Counted from the first letter of the stretch, positions 1 through 8,987 are shown. The stretch: 64,000 nucleotides of DNA from Shewanella hanedai (GCF_007197645.1 NZ_VKGK01000002.1:1-64000), one strand, 5' to 3'. Program-made: numbers and translations. The notes: generated from the letters alone by a model not told the origin.

Positions 1-120
1 CACGGATAAGCCCTTGCCATTCGCTAGTAGTTAACGTTTAATAACAGCATGTTATTGAACGGTGACCTTCCTACAGAGGACTTTCACCTCATTAGTTCAT
101 GCCCATGCTGGGCGTACACA
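1..120 (-). mobile_element. Probable 5' end of a group II intron (partial, continues off the left edge)
   Basis: Read on the minus strand from about position 119, the sequence starts GTGTACGCCCAGCATGGGC and soon gives GAGGTGAAAGTCCTC. A GUGYG-like 5' end, a short GCCCAGCATGGGC stem and a GGTGAAAGTCC stem-loop resemble the start of domain I of bacterial group II introns. The ribozyme body and any reverse transcriptase ORF would lie outside the window. The assignment rests on remembered motif similarity, not on a covariance search. It could instead be another structured repeat. Confidence 0.5.
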
Positions 121-124
121 AGAA

Positions 125-209
125 ATTAAACAAGGACAAAAAACAGTTGGCTTTTGCTCCTTCGTCGCTTATTTTAGCCAACAATTTTTTGCCTGTTAAT
201 TAGGCGTTA
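125..209. repeat. Long imperfect hairpin, attC-like
   Basis: GTTGGCT (146-152) pairs with AGCCAAC (176-182). The stem continues outward: AGGACAAAAAA (133-143) pairs with TTTTTTGCCT (185-194) leaving one unpaired base, and TTAAACAAGG pairs loosely with CCTGTTAA. The 3' side ends TTAGGCGTTA. A long imperfect hairpin with extrahelical bases and a GGCGTTA-type edge resembles an integron attC site. It adjoins the putative group II intron; class C introns are known to target attC or other hairpins. No cassette gene or integrase is present, and the R boxes fit the consensus poorly. Confidence 0.35.
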
Positions 210-385
210 CCGTTTATCCACTTGCCATACTTTCCCTAATAAGAGTCATCACTTTAAGAATTTTGACTCTAAACCATTTCTGTCCAGAAATGAGTTATAA
301 CCAACAACTTCACAACTGTGATCACCAAGGGACTTTGTCGTACAAAACCTAAATCGAAGAGATAAGCAATTAGGTGTGAACGCGG

Positions 386-504
386 CTGCGACCTTCGACA
401 GCATGGCCGTTCTATGACATCCATGTCACCACGGCATTTGTGAATCCATTCACATCAGATGCTGTCGTAGAGCCCACAGGGATTGTGCTTGCGGCGTGTC
501 GCAG
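386..504. repeat. Cloverleaf-like nested inverted repeat (probable dispersed genomic repeat)
   Basis: Four stems nest in 119 bp. CTGCGAC (386-392) pairs with GTCGCAG (498-504), and CGACAGCAT (396-404) pairs with ATGCTGTCG (459-467). Inside are two short hairpins with CC loops: TGACAT/ATGTCA (415-428) and TGTGAAT/ATTCACA (439-454). No ORF of substance overlaps it. The form suggests a REP- or MITE-type dispersed element typical of Shewanella-like genomes; copy number cannot be judged from one window. Confidence 0.6.
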
Positions 505-757
505 AAGTGTTTACACATTAAACGAGCCGCAGGCTATAGATTAGATATGAAATCGTGGTTGATCATAAGTAAACCAAACAGCAAACCTGTTCAATGAACC
601 CAACCTAAAAGATATTTGAAACTTGCTATCAAGCAAGTCAGCAAATTGTTGTCCAAAAGCGAGTTACAACTCAAAGGTTTTCACCACGGAGGGCCACGGA
701 GAAAGACAATAGCCAGAACAATGTACTTGAAGCATTTATCTCTTGAACTTATCGCAG

Positions 758-830
758 CGAAGCGCTCTAGCAGTGAGCTTGCGAACGACCTCGCAGGCAC
801 GCAGTGCCGTCCTAGTAGGGCGCAGCCCGT
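758..830. repeat. REP-like run of mini-palindromes next to the GMC gene end
   Basis: Short palindromes follow one another: AGCGCT, then GGCAC-GCA-GTGCC (796-808), then GGGC-GCA-GCCC (818-828). The last two share the loop GCA. This lies just downstream of the stop of the minus-strand GMC gene, a common place for REP elements, and could act in transcript 3'-end stabilisation or termination. The rest of 210-841 shows only low-grade repeats, including two CCACGGAG units near 680-705, and no credible gene. Confidence 0.5.
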
Positions 831-841
831 CCTTCTCAGCT

Positions 842-2440
842 TTACGTTCGAGAAGAAGCAGTTAACTTTTCTGCTAATCGAGTCGCGTTTCTTGCTGTCA
901 TGCCATAGATTGAAAGCTGTGGGTTGGCTCCCAAGCTGGTAGGGAATATTGACCCGTCCATGACTGAGAGATTTTCATAGTAATGAGACTCGCCATAACT
1001 ATTAACCATCGCCATCTGAGTATCTTCTCCCATAGGACAGCCACCCATCACATGTGCGGAGGCGACTACAGTTTTCAATGGTGCTAATTCCATATTTTCA
1101 ATCACTGACTTGGCTTCTTGCCAACTATTTAAGTACGGCATACCTTCGCTGATAGGTAAAACCTGTTTAGCCCCAGCAGCAAACTGTAACTCAGCCATGC
1201 TGGCAAATGCTCGTCTCGCTGAATGCCAGAAAGCATCGGTCAGTGGATAATCGAGTGAGAAACCCGTGTCCGTTAAGTGCACTTGTCCACCTTGGCTATC
1301 AGGGTGGTAACCATCACGCACCAGCGCAATCGTCACTTGCAGTTGATTAAAGTTTTCCATCAAGGCTGCGTGACTTTTACCATAACCAATTGTCTTTGTA
1401 GAGATAAGTATTGGATGAACCGGCGGAACTTCCAATTTATAACCCAGCTCACCGACTGCGCCATCGCGCCAAACAAACTCATCACTGTAGATAGATTGTG
1501 GCGCACCACTGTGGCCGTTAATCGGGTCGTCAAACAGGGCACCGCTCAACAAGGTTGGATGTAAGAAAGTGCGCTTACCCAACAGTTGATGCGGGTCAAC
1601 AACACCTGAGCGCATCAGAATGGTTGGTGTGTGTATCGCACCAGCAGATAGAATGTAGTGTTTAGCCTTAAAGCTCAACTCTATTGCTGTTGGCTTTAAC
1701 TGCTCATCAAGTGCTATCGCCTTAATGCCCGTGATCTTGCCATTAAGGTGTTCAAGCTTCATCACCTTCGTTCGACTCACTAGCGTCGCCCCAAGGTCGA
1801 GCGCAGCAGGAATCGTCGTCACCAACATAGATTGCTTGGCATTAACCGGACACCCCATGCCACAGTAGCCAGTGTTCCAGCAGCCTTTGACGTTGCGCTT
1901 AATAACAGTGAAATCCCAGTTCAGTTTTTCACAACCTGTCTTTAGTGCTTGATTATTGCGGTTCAACTCATATTTCCATTCGGAAATATTCAGTCGTTTT
2001 TCCATCTTCTCAAACCAAGGATCAAGCTCTGCTCGAGAAAGACCTGTGACGGATTTATCCTTGGCCCAATACTCTAATGCTGGCGTGGGTGTACGAATAG
2101 AGGTCGTCCAGTTTACCGTGGTAGATCCACCGACAGCGCGGCCTTGAAAGATGCCGATGGCTTTATCTTTTGTTTTCATGCCTGCCGCTTGATGATAGAG
2201 ATTCGGGTAAGCGCGTCTCTCCTCCATATTAAAGCTTTTGGATGATTTAAGCGGGCCTCCTTCCACAATAATCACTGAGAGTCCTGCCTGAGTTAAGATC
2301 TCTGCTGCAACACCACCTCCGGCGCCACTGCCAACGATGACGACATCGGCCTCAAGGGTTTTCCCTTCTCTTAACTGACTCGCATCAATGTGTTTCCACC
2401 CCGACGCTAGGCCTTCTTCTATGGGATCTTGTATAGCCAC
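842..2440 (-). CDS. GMC-family FAD-dependent oxidoreductase
   Basis: About 532 residues. The N-terminal dinucleotide fold has GSGAGGG at residues 37-43, and GRAVGGSTTVNW near 101-112 is the GMC FAD-binding signature. A Cys-rich segment (CWNTGYCGMGC) is typical of the long-chain alcohol and sterol oxidase branch. The C-terminal GMC domain has HVMGGCPMG (candidate catalytic His) and NPQLSIYGM. The start chosen is GTG at 2440, seven bases after GGAGG; a TTG 21 bases upstream lacks such a site. There is no signal peptide. The neighbour upstream is a Tat-signal protein, suggesting a two-subunit periplasmic dehydrogenase. The substrate cannot be told from sequence. Confidence 0.9.
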   Translation of the reverse strand: MAIQDPIEEGLASGWKHIDASQLREGKTLEADVVIVGSGAGGGVAAEILTQAGLSVIIVEGGPLKSSKSFNMEERRAYPNLYHQAAGMKTKDKAIGIFQGRAVGGSTTVNWTTSIRTPTPALEYWAKDKSVTGLSRAELDPWFEKMEKRLNISEWKYELNRNNQALKTGCEKLNWDFTVIKRNVKGCWNTGYCGMGCPVNAKQSMLVTTIPAALDLGATLVSRTKVMKLEHLNGKITGIKAIALDEQLKPTAIELSFKAKHYILSAGAIHTPTILMRSGVVDPHQLLGKRTFLHPTLLSGALFDDPINGHSGAPQSIYSDEFVWRDGAVGELGYKLEVPPVHPILISTKTIGYGKSHAALMENFNQLQVTIALVRDGYHPDSQGGQVHLTDTGFSLDYPLTDAFWHSARRAFASMAELQFAAGAKQVLPISEGMPYLNSWQEAKSVIENMELAPLKTVVASAHVMGGCPMGEDTQMAMVNSYGESHYYENLSVMDGSIFPTSLGANPQLSIYGMTARNATRLAEKLTASSRT

Positions 2441-2495
2441 CGCATCTACCTCCAAGCACAAATGTTATTATTATTTTCTCTATCTTTTTTGTTTT

Positions 2496-3005
2496 CTATT
2501 CTTCAAAAAAAGTAGGTTTAGCGTAATTGAGATGACCCCAGTGTTCGGGAAATGAATAGTAGCTTGCTAACACCAACTCCCTTAATCCCTGGTAAGCCGT
2601 CACCAGTAGATCTAAGAAACTGTTCCGCCAATATTCCAACATGGCGATCAATTCATTGGGAGAGCGCATCATTAGCGGCGTCATACTGCCAGTTAATACC
2701 AGTAGCCCTAACCTCTGTTCCAACATACCCAGCAACTCTTCGAGCTCATCTTGCCCCTCTTGAGGCAAATAGGTGATCGTTTGGGATATGGCATCGAGCG
2801 TTCTATTTTGGGCTGCAACCCGCATTGACTCAACATTAGGTAATGCGTCTTCTAGAAATACCGGAAGTAGCACGCTAAATAACAACCTGTGCTCATTATC
2901 CAGTGCCTTATTCACCCGAATATGTTCAGGAGAATAGATACTCAAGCCCAGCGCCAATGTCGCAGTGCCCACCAGCGCGGTAGTTAAAAAAGTACGTCGT
3001 TCCAT
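2496..3005 (-). CDS. Tat-signal small protein paired with the GMC oxidoreductase
   Basis: About 169 residues. It begins MERRTFLTTALVG followed by a hydrophobic stretch, which fits a twin-arginine signal (RRxFL). The rest is helical and has no catalytic motif I recognise. Start ATG at 3005 has AAGGG six bases upstream. It is transcribed with and 55 bases upstream of the GMC gene. Small Tat-exported subunits, such as gluconate dehydrogenase subunit 3, are known to carry their large flavoprotein partner across the membrane. That role is inferred here from pairing and signal type only. Confidence 0.75.
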   Translation of the reverse strand: MERRTFLTTALVGTATLALGLSIYSPEHIRVNKALDNEHRLLFSVLLPVFLEDALPNVESMRVAAQNRTLDAISQTITYLPQEGQDELEELLGMLEQRLGLLVLTGSMTPLMMRSPNELIAMLEYWRNSFLDLLVTAYQGLRELVLASYYSFPEHWGHLNYAKPTFFEE

Positions 3006-3158
3006 GCTCAACCCTTAAGATGATGATGTATTGAGGTTTTATACCGATAACAGACTACTAAACTATCAAGTGAGCTTAAGCTATTGGCTATTTATGCTAC
3101 AATCATTCCCATATAATTAAACACACGTTTTAATTTTCAGCAATAGCCAAAAGTGATC

Positions 3159-4124
3159 ATGACTAATTTCTTACCTCCCTGGTGGGCCAGAAACCCCCAT
3201 ATCCAAACGATTTTACCTCTATTAACTAAGGTGGACAGACCAGAGTTACGTCGAGAGCGCTTTGAACTCCAAGATGGGGATTTTATCGATCTCGACTGGT
3301 TGAGTACGCCTAAAGAGGGAGAAGCAATACTGGTTATCATCCACGGGCTTGAGGGAAGTGCAGAATCGCACTATGTTCGTAGGCTGCTTCATGACTGTAA
3401 TAAACGTGGTCTTTGTGCCTTGGTTCATCACCATAGAAGTTGCTCCGGTGAATCCAACCGACTCGCAAGAAGCTATCACAGTGGTGATACTCAAGATTTA
3501 CAAGAAAACCTTCAGCATCTAAAACTCAGGTTCCCGACCTCGCCTCTGCTGGCCGTTGGTTACAGCTTAGGGGGTAATGTGCTCACCAAATATCTCGGTG
3601 AACAGGGAGAGAATAGCTTACTCAAGCGCGGCGCTGTGATATCGGCGCCTCTAAAGTTATCCGCCTGTGCTAAACGCTTAGAAAAAGGCTTTTCGAAGGT
3701 GTATCAAAGCTACTTAATCAAGCAGTTACAGCAAAAAGTCACAGATAAAGTCAAAGATGATTCTCTGCGAGACGCTATGCCTGTATCCTTAGCGCAAATT
3801 AGCCAGCTCGATACTTTTTACGCATTTGATCATAGGGTGACAGCACCTCTTCATGGCTTTACTGGTGTCGATGATTATTATCAAAAATCCAGTGGTATCG
3901 ATTACCTAGCCACCATAAGACAACCGACCTTAGTGCTTCACGCGGCAGACGATCCTTTTATGACCGCAGATGTGATCCCGACTGAAGATAAGATCTCATC
4001 TCATGTCACTTACGAGCTGCATGATCAAGGTGGCCATGTTGGATTCATTAATGGCGGTAACCCGTTTAAACCTAAGTACTATCTAGAACAGAGAATACTT
4101 AATTTTTTATTATCACCAGAGTAA
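3159..4124 (+). CDS. yheT: YheT-family alpha/beta hydrolase
   Basis: About 321 residues. The N-terminal PPWWARNPHIQTILP motif is typical of the YheT/EMB8 hydrolase family. HGLEGS forms the oxyanion region, GYSLGGN near residue 137 carries the nucleophilic Ser, and HAADDPF plus GGHVGF near the C-terminus provide the Asp and His. A GTG at 3153 is an alternative start; no Shine-Dalgarno decides between them. It is followed six bases later by yheU and then prkB, the same order as in E. coli. The family is thought to be esterase-like; its physiological substrate is unknown. Confidence 0.9.
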   Translation: MTNFLPPWWARNPHIQTILPLLTKVDRPELRRERFELQDGDFIDLDWLSTPKEGEAILVIIHGLEGSAESHYVRRLLHDCNKRGLCALVHHHRSCSGESNRLARSYHSGDTQDLQENLQHLKLRFPTSPLLAVGYSLGGNVLTKYLGEQGENSLLKRGAVISAPLKLSACAKRLEKGFSKVYQSYLIKQLQQKVTDKVKDDSLRDAMPVSLAQISQLDTFYAFDHRVTAPLHGFTGVDDYYQKSSGIDYLATIRQPTLVLHAADDPFMTADVIPTEDKISSHVTYELHDQGGHVGFINGGNPFKPKYYLEQRILNFLLSPE

Positions 4125-4130
4125 AACGAA

Positions 4131-4367
4131 ATGCTTGTTCCATATGATTCATTAGTGCAGCTTCCAACTGAAACCTTCGAGGCATTGATTAAAGAGTACC
4201 TTTTTACTCAACTCGAAGATGGCAGCTTCTCAAACACAGATGCGGACGGGCTAAAAACCGCCATAGTTCAATGTAAGCAGGCACTTAAACAGGGTGTGCT
4301 GGTGGTGGAGTTTAGTGAAGAAGATGAATCGATTGCGATTCGACAACGAGAGCAATTAGGCCATTAA
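4131..4367 (+). CDS. yheU: YheU family protein
   Basis: A 78-residue acidic protein starting MLVPYDSLVQLPTETFEALIKEY, which resembles E. coli YheU (MLIPWQDLSPETLENLIES). Its position between yheT and prkB supports the call. The start is seven bases after the yheT stop, so the two are probably co-transcribed. There is no known biochemical function. It is small, soluble and has no signal peptide or membrane segment. Confidence 0.88.
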   Translation: MLVPYDSLVQLPTETFEALIKEYLFTQLEDGSFSNTDADGLKTAIVQCKQALKQGVLVVEFSEEDESIAIRQREQLGH

Positions 4368-4479
4368 AATCTACACGATCAGAGCGGTCAAGTTTGACCT
4401 TTGACCACTGATTATCGTATAAATAGAGATTCGCTACTCGATAGCTATTCGCCTTTACAGCTTCCATCTAGGAAAATTA

Positions 4480-5367
4480 ATGTCAGCAAAACATCCCATT
4501 ATCGCAGTAACTGGCTCCTCAGGGGCAGGTACCACGACAACAACACGGGCCTTCAAGCATATATTTCGCCAACTAGGGATCAATGCTGCGACGGTTGAGG
4601 GAGACAGTTTTCATCATTATACCCGTCCAGAGATGGAGCTGAAGATACGCCAAGCCCAAACGGACAATAAGAGCATCAGCTACTTTGGCCCCGAAGCCAA
4701 TGATTTTGGTAAGTTAGAGCAGTGTTTTAGTGACTATAGTGCAACAGGCCAAGGTGAGACTCGTGCTTACTTGCACACCTTTGATGAGGCAGTTCCCTTT
4801 AACCAGATGCCAGGTACATTTACCCAGTGGCATTCTCTGCCTGAAAATACCGATATGCTCTACTACGAAGGGCTTCATGGTGGGGTTAAAACCGATTCCT
4901 GTAATGTTGCCGAGCATGTGGATCTGCTTATCGGCATGGTTCCGATCGTTAACTTGGAATGGATCCAGAAGATCATTCGCGATACATCAGACAGGGGCCA
5001 CAGTCGTGAAAAAGTGATGGGGTCGATCGTGCGTAGCATGGATGATTACATCAACCATATGACGCCTCAATTCTCCCGTACTCACATCAACTTTCAGCGA
5101 GTACCGACTGTCGATACCTCGAACCCTTTCAGTGCTAAGAGCATTCCAACCTTAGATGAGAGCTTTGTGGTGATCCGTTTTCGTGGCATCAAAAATGTCG
5201 ATTTCCCCTATTATCTGAAAATGATCGATGGCTCTTTTATGTCTCGAATTAATACCTTAGTGGTTCCAGGTGGGAAAATGTCATTGGCGATGGAATTAAT
5301 TCTGACCCCGCTTATTCGGGATCTACTCGAGAAGCGTAAACAGCTGCTATCACTGGACAGTGAATAG
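4480..5367 (+). CDS. prkB: Phosphoribulokinase-family protein PrkB
   Basis: 295 residues, matching the gammaproteobacterial PrkB length. A P-loop GSSGAGTT lies at 12-19, and the family motifs GDSFHHYTRPEM and YYEGLHGG follow. The family is homologous to the Calvin-cycle kinase, but no RuBisCO gene is seen here and the true substrate in heterotrophs is unsettled. The start ATG follows CTAGGAAAATTA (an AGGA site). In E. coli prkB is followed by yhfA and crp; here an 8.7-kb accessory block separates prkB from crp. Confidence 0.92.
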   Translation: MSAKHPIIAVTGSSGAGTTTTTRAFKHIFRQLGINAATVEGDSFHHYTRPEMELKIRQAQTDNKSISYFGPEANDFGKLEQCFSDYSATGQGETRAYLHTFDEAVPFNQMPGTFTQWHSLPENTDMLYYEGLHGGVKTDSCNVAEHVDLLIGMVPIVNLEWIQKIIRDTSDRGHSREKVMGSIVRSMDDYINHMTPQFSRTHINFQRVPTVDTSNPFSAKSIPTLDESFVVIRFRGIKNVDFPYYLKMIDGSFMSRINTLVVPGGKMSLAMELILTPLIRDLLEKRKQLLSLDSE

Positions 5368-5393
5368 AGTCGGATTGTGAATAGGATAAGATT

Positions 5394-5424
5394 TGCTTAA
5401 GCTTTGTTTAAGCATGTTCTTGTA
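5394..5424 (+). terminator. Possible weak terminator after prkB
   Basis: TGCTTAA (5394-5400) and TTAAGCA (5408-5414) form a perfect 7-bp A/T-rich stem with a seven-base loop. It is followed by a mixed TGTTCTTGT tract rather than a clean T run. Position 27 bases after the prkB stop fits a terminator, but the hairpin is weak. Confidence 0.3.
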
Positions 5425-5512
5425 GACTTTATCTCGTCGGGATTTCAGGCGAAAGACTGATGAGTTAGCATGCTCTTGGGAGTAAATTCCCCCATCTTGA
5501 TCTGTTTGTTCT

Positions 5513-5760
5513 CTTGAGTATGCTGACTATTCTTTTCAAAGAAGGCCCTAGGATAAAACAAGTTCCTAGGTTCTAGACCCTCTTAGTAAATTCCACTTTT
5601 AATGCTTTATCTAACTCTTGGTTTACAAAAAAGCTTGAGTATGCTGGCTATTCTTTCAAAGAAGGCCCTAGGATAAAACAAATTCCTAGGTTCTAAAACC
5701 TCAAGCCTTTTCCAAGAAAGCCCTAGGATAAACCTAGCACCTAGCACCTAGCACCTAGCA
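5513..5760. repeat. Imperfect direct repeats with CCTAGG cores, then a 7-bp tandem repeat
   Basis: A unit of about 68 bp beginning CTTGAGTATGCTG occurs at 5513-5580 and again at 5634-5700 with few changes. Each contains GGCCCTAGGATAAAACAA and a second CCTAGG. A third partial unit (CCCTAGGATAAACCTAG) starts near 5720. It runs directly into four perfect copies of CCTAGCA (5733-5760). There is no ORF. The unit fits slippage or repeat amplification in the 476-bp gap between the convergent prkB and efflux genes. Confidence 0.85.
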
Positions 5761-5781
5761 CCTCAAGCCTAGCCCCAGAAA

Positions 5782-5817
5782 TAAAAAACCAGCCTCAAAT
5801 TGAGACTGGCTTTATCA
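5782..5817 (-). terminator. Rho-independent terminator of the RND efflux operon
   Basis: Read on the minus strand, AGCCAGTCTCAATTTGAGGCTGG forms a stem (one mismatch) followed by TTTTTTA. It lies 27-60 bases downstream of the czcA-like stop codon, where the efflux operon should end. Confidence 0.85.
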
Positions 5818-5843
5818 TAATGTCGATTATTCTTACTCTAGCG

Positions 5844-8800
5844 TTATCTAGCTCGCTTAGCCCCTAGGCGGTACACGAGCAAGTAGAGCACGGGTAAGAT
5901 AACCAATGTCAGTAATGTTGAAGAGACAATGCCGCCTATTACAACGGTCGCTAATGGACGCTGTACTTCTGCACCTGTTCCCACGTTAATCGCCATAGGA
6001 ACAAAACCTAAACTGGCCACCAGAGCCGTCATCAATACCGGACGTAATCGCTGACTTGCGCCCTGCTTAATCGCATCGATAAGCTCTAGCCCTTTGAGTT
6101 TAAGCTCCTTAATAAAACTCAACATAACCACACCATTAAGCACTGCGATTCCAGACAGCGCAATGAAGCCAATGGCGGCTGAAATAGAGAGCGGCATATC
6201 TCTGAACACTAAGGCCATCACACCACCCGTTAACGCAAGCGGCACACCACTGAAGATAATCAGTGAGTCCCTGATTGAACCAAAAGCGCTATAGAGCAAG
6301 CCAAAGATTAGTAGCAGCGTCAGCGGCACCAAGATCATTAATCGGTTTGATGCCGATTCCAACTGCTCAAAGGTGCCACCATATTCACTCCAATAACCGC
6401 TAGGTAGATCCAATTCTTCACTCATCAAGGCTTTAGTATCATGAATAAAGGATCCCAGATCCCTACCTTCAACGTTAGCGGTCACCACCACATGACGTTT
6501 ACCACTTTGGCGGTTTATCTGGTTTGGCCCCACTTTAAACTGGATATCAGCCACCTCTCCCAGAGGCACATAACTAAGATCAGGATTAAGATCCGCAGGA
6601 AGTGCAATAGGCAGACTCTCCAACGCCCTGAGATCTTGGCTGAAATGATCCTGCATACGAACCACCAGCTTAAAGCGACGATCCCCTTCATAGATCAGAC
6701 CCACAGGCACACCCGACACAGCGGTTTGCAGTGCTTGTTGCACATCCACTATCGTCAAGCCTAACAAGGCTAAATGATCACGGTTAGGCTCGATAGAAAG
6801 CGTCGGTAAGCCTGACATCTGCTCGACACGCACATCTTTCGCTCCCTCGATTTTATGAAAGAGCGCTTGAGCGCGATCGCCTGCAGCCTTCAGTGTATCG
6901 AGATCGTCACCATAGATCCGCAAAGCTACATCCGCTCTGACGCCGGCAATCAACTCGTTAAAACGCATCTCAATAGGCTGTGTAAACTCATAGTTATTAC
7001 CAGGGACTTGCTCAACATGTTCCCTAAGCTCATCAATAAACTGCGCTTTGCTCTTGGTTGGATCTGCCCACTCAGAACGCGGTTTGATGATCAAAATGGT
7101 ATCAGCAACACTAGGCGGCATCGGATCGGTTGCCACTTCTGGTGTGCCTATTTTTGAAAATACCCGCTCCACTTCATCGAGTTCATTGATGACCAGCTCC
7201 AGCTTCTTCTGCATCTCAGTAGATTGCTCAAGGCCAGTCCCCGTGATACGCATGGCATGCATGGCAATATCACCTTCATCGAGTTTAGGTAAAAACTCAG
7301 AACCTAAACGGGTCATCTGGTAGCCTGTCACAGCAATCAAACCGATTGCGGTTAGCAAGATAACGGCTGGTCGTTTCAGCGAGAAAAACAACACTGGCTC
7401 ATAGACACTGCGCGCCTTCGCCATCAAGAAGTTTTCTTTCTCGTTTACCTTACCTTTTACAAACAGAGCAATGGCAGCCGGAACAAATGTCACCGACAGA
7501 ATAAGGGCACCGATAAGCGCGGCAACCACAGTAAAGGCCATCGGGTGGAACATCTTACCCTCAACACCACTCAGGGCGAAAATAGGCAGATACACCAGCA
7601 TGATGATCAATACACCAAATACCGCAGGACGGAATACCTCTTTAGTTGCCTCAAAGACGACTTTAAGACGCTCCTCCAATGACAGTAATCTGCCATATTG
7701 ATGTTGTGCCATCCCGAGTCGACGCAGGGCATTTTCGACGATAATCACCGCACCATCGACAATAATACCGAAATCGATAGCCCCAAGACTCATCAAGTTG
7801 CCTGACACCCGATTAGCGGTCATTCCCGTAATGGCGAACAACATACTTAACGGGATCACCAAGGCTGCGATCAAAGCAGCACGAAAGTTCCCCAACAGAG
7901 CAAACAGCACCACAATAACCAGTACCGCACCTTCAAACAGGTTCTTCTGTACTGTTTCAATGGTCTGATCAACTAAGCTGGTTCGGTCATAGACAGCTTC
8001 TGCCACAATCCCCTCAGGTAAGCTGGCATTCACCTCGGCGAGCTTATCGCCCACCTCTTTGGCCACCACGCGACTATTTTCGCCCAGTAACATAAACGCG
8101 GTACCCAATACGGTCTCTTCACCATTTTGAGTTGCGGCGCCAGTTCTTAACTGCTTACCATAAAACACCTCAGCCAGATCGCCGACCCGCACAGGTGCAT
8201 CGTCACGCTTAGTCACAACAACCTGACGGATCTGCTCGAGATCCTTTAATTGCCCAGGGGATCGAACTAACCACTGCTCACCATTTCTTTCTATATACCC
8301 AGCACCGGCATTGCGGTTGTTAAGTTCAAGGGCGGTGATCAGCTCATTGACGGTCACTTTAAATGCCAATAGCTTGCCGGGATCCGGAGCGACTTGATAT
8401 TCACGCTCGTAACCACCTAAGCTGTTGATCTCAGTCACACCCGGCACCTTGACCAGCTGTGGACGTATGATCCAGTCCTGGATCGTACGCAGATCTTCAG
8501 CGTTATAAGCGGTGCCGTCCTCTTTTAACGCGCCATCTAACGCACGTATCGAGTAGGTAAATACTTCACCTAGACCACTACTGACAGGTCCAAGCGCAGG
8601 TTCAGCATCTTTAGGTAATTCACCACGGATCCCCTGTAATCGTTCGGCAATTTGTTGTCTTGCCCAATAGATATCAGTGCCCTCATCGAAGATCACTGTG
8701 ATCTGAGATAATCCATAACGGGAAATTGAGCGGGTATGATCCAAGTTAGGGATCCCCGCCATGGCATTTTCAATCACGTAGGTTAGACGCTGCTCAGATT

Positions 8801-8975
8801 CCAGCGGCGAGTATCCCGCAATGGCGGTATTAATCTGTACCTGAACATTCGTGATGTCAGGAACTGCATCGATCGGTAGCTTAAAGGTGTTATAGATGCC
8901 GAGCAAAGCCACAAGCACAGTTATCGCCAATACCAGCAGCCGTCTCTTTAATGCAAAGGAGATGATTGTATCCAT
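5844..8975 (-). CDS. czcA: CzcA-type heavy-metal RND efflux pump
   Basis: 1043 residues, normal for HME-RND inner-membrane proton antiporters. It begins MDTIISFALKRRLLVLAITV (first transmembrane helix), and further transmembrane clusters lie near 340-530 and 860-1035. The membrane motif AIDFGIIVDGAVIIVEN near residue 400 matches the DFGxxxDGAxxxVEN signature of the Zn/Co/Cd (HME1) branch rather than the Cu/Ag CusA type. The third gene of a CBA operon, 12 bases after the adaptor. Export of divalent zinc-type cations from the periplasm or cytoplasm is inferred; the exact metal is not shown. The symbol follows the branch. Confidence 0.92.
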   Translation of the reverse strand: MDTIISFALKRRLLVLAITVLVALLGIYNTFKLPIDAVPDITNVQVQINTAIAGYSPLESEQRLTYVIENAMAGIPNLDHTRSISRYGLSQITVIFDEGTDIYWARQQIAERLQGIRGELPKDAEPALGPVSSGLGEVFTYSIRALDGALKEDGTAYNAEDLRTIQDWIIRPQLVKVPGVTEINSLGGYEREYQVAPDPGKLLAFKVTVNELITALELNNRNAGAGYIERNGEQWLVRSPGQLKDLEQIRQVVVTKRDDAPVRVGDLAEVFYGKQLRTGAATQNGEETVLGTAFMLLGENSRVVAKEVGDKLAEVNASLPEGIVAEAVYDRTSLVDQTIETVQKNLFEGAVLVIVVLFALLGNFRAALIAALVIPLSMLFAITGMTANRVSGNLMSLGAIDFGIIVDGAVIIVENALRRLGMAQHQYGRLLSLEERLKVVFEATKEVFRPAVFGVLIIMLVYLPIFALSGVEGKMFHPMAFTVVAALIGALILSVTFVPAAIALFVKGKVNEKENFLMAKARSVYEPVLFFSLKRPAVILLTAIGLIAVTGYQMTRLGSEFLPKLDEGDIAMHAMRITGTGLEQSTEMQKKLELVINELDEVERVFSKIGTPEVATDPMPPSVADTILIIKPRSEWADPTKSKAQFIDELREHVEQVPGNNYEFTQPIEMRFNELIAGVRADVALRIYGDDLDTLKAAGDRAQALFHKIEGAKDVRVEQMSGLPTLSIEPNRDHLALLGLTIVDVQQALQTAVSGVPVGLIYEGDRRFKLVVRMQDHFSQDLRALESLPIALPADLNPDLSYVPLGEVADIQFKVGPNQINRQSGKRHVVVTANVEGRDLGSFIHDTKALMSEELDLPSGYWSEYGGTFEQLESASNRLMILVPLTLLLIFGLLYSAFGSIRDSLIIFSGVPLALTGGVMALVFRDMPLSISAAIGFIALSGIAVLNGVVMLSFIKELKLKGLELIDAIKQGASQRLRPVLMTALVASLGFVPMAINVGTGAEVQRPLATVVIGGIVSSTLLTLVILPVLYLLVYRLGAKRAR

Positions 8976-8987
8976 GATTATCGGCTC

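Noticed and set aside
616..942. Plus-strand 108-residue ORF at the left edge
   Set aside because: It crosses REP-like repeats and the 3' end of the GMC gene in antisense; composition is unlike a protein and there is no ribosome site.
4480..5367. Calvin-cycle phosphoribulokinase implying autotrophy
   Set aside because: The protein is the short PrkB type common in heterotrophic gammaproteobacteria and no RuBisCO gene is in the window.
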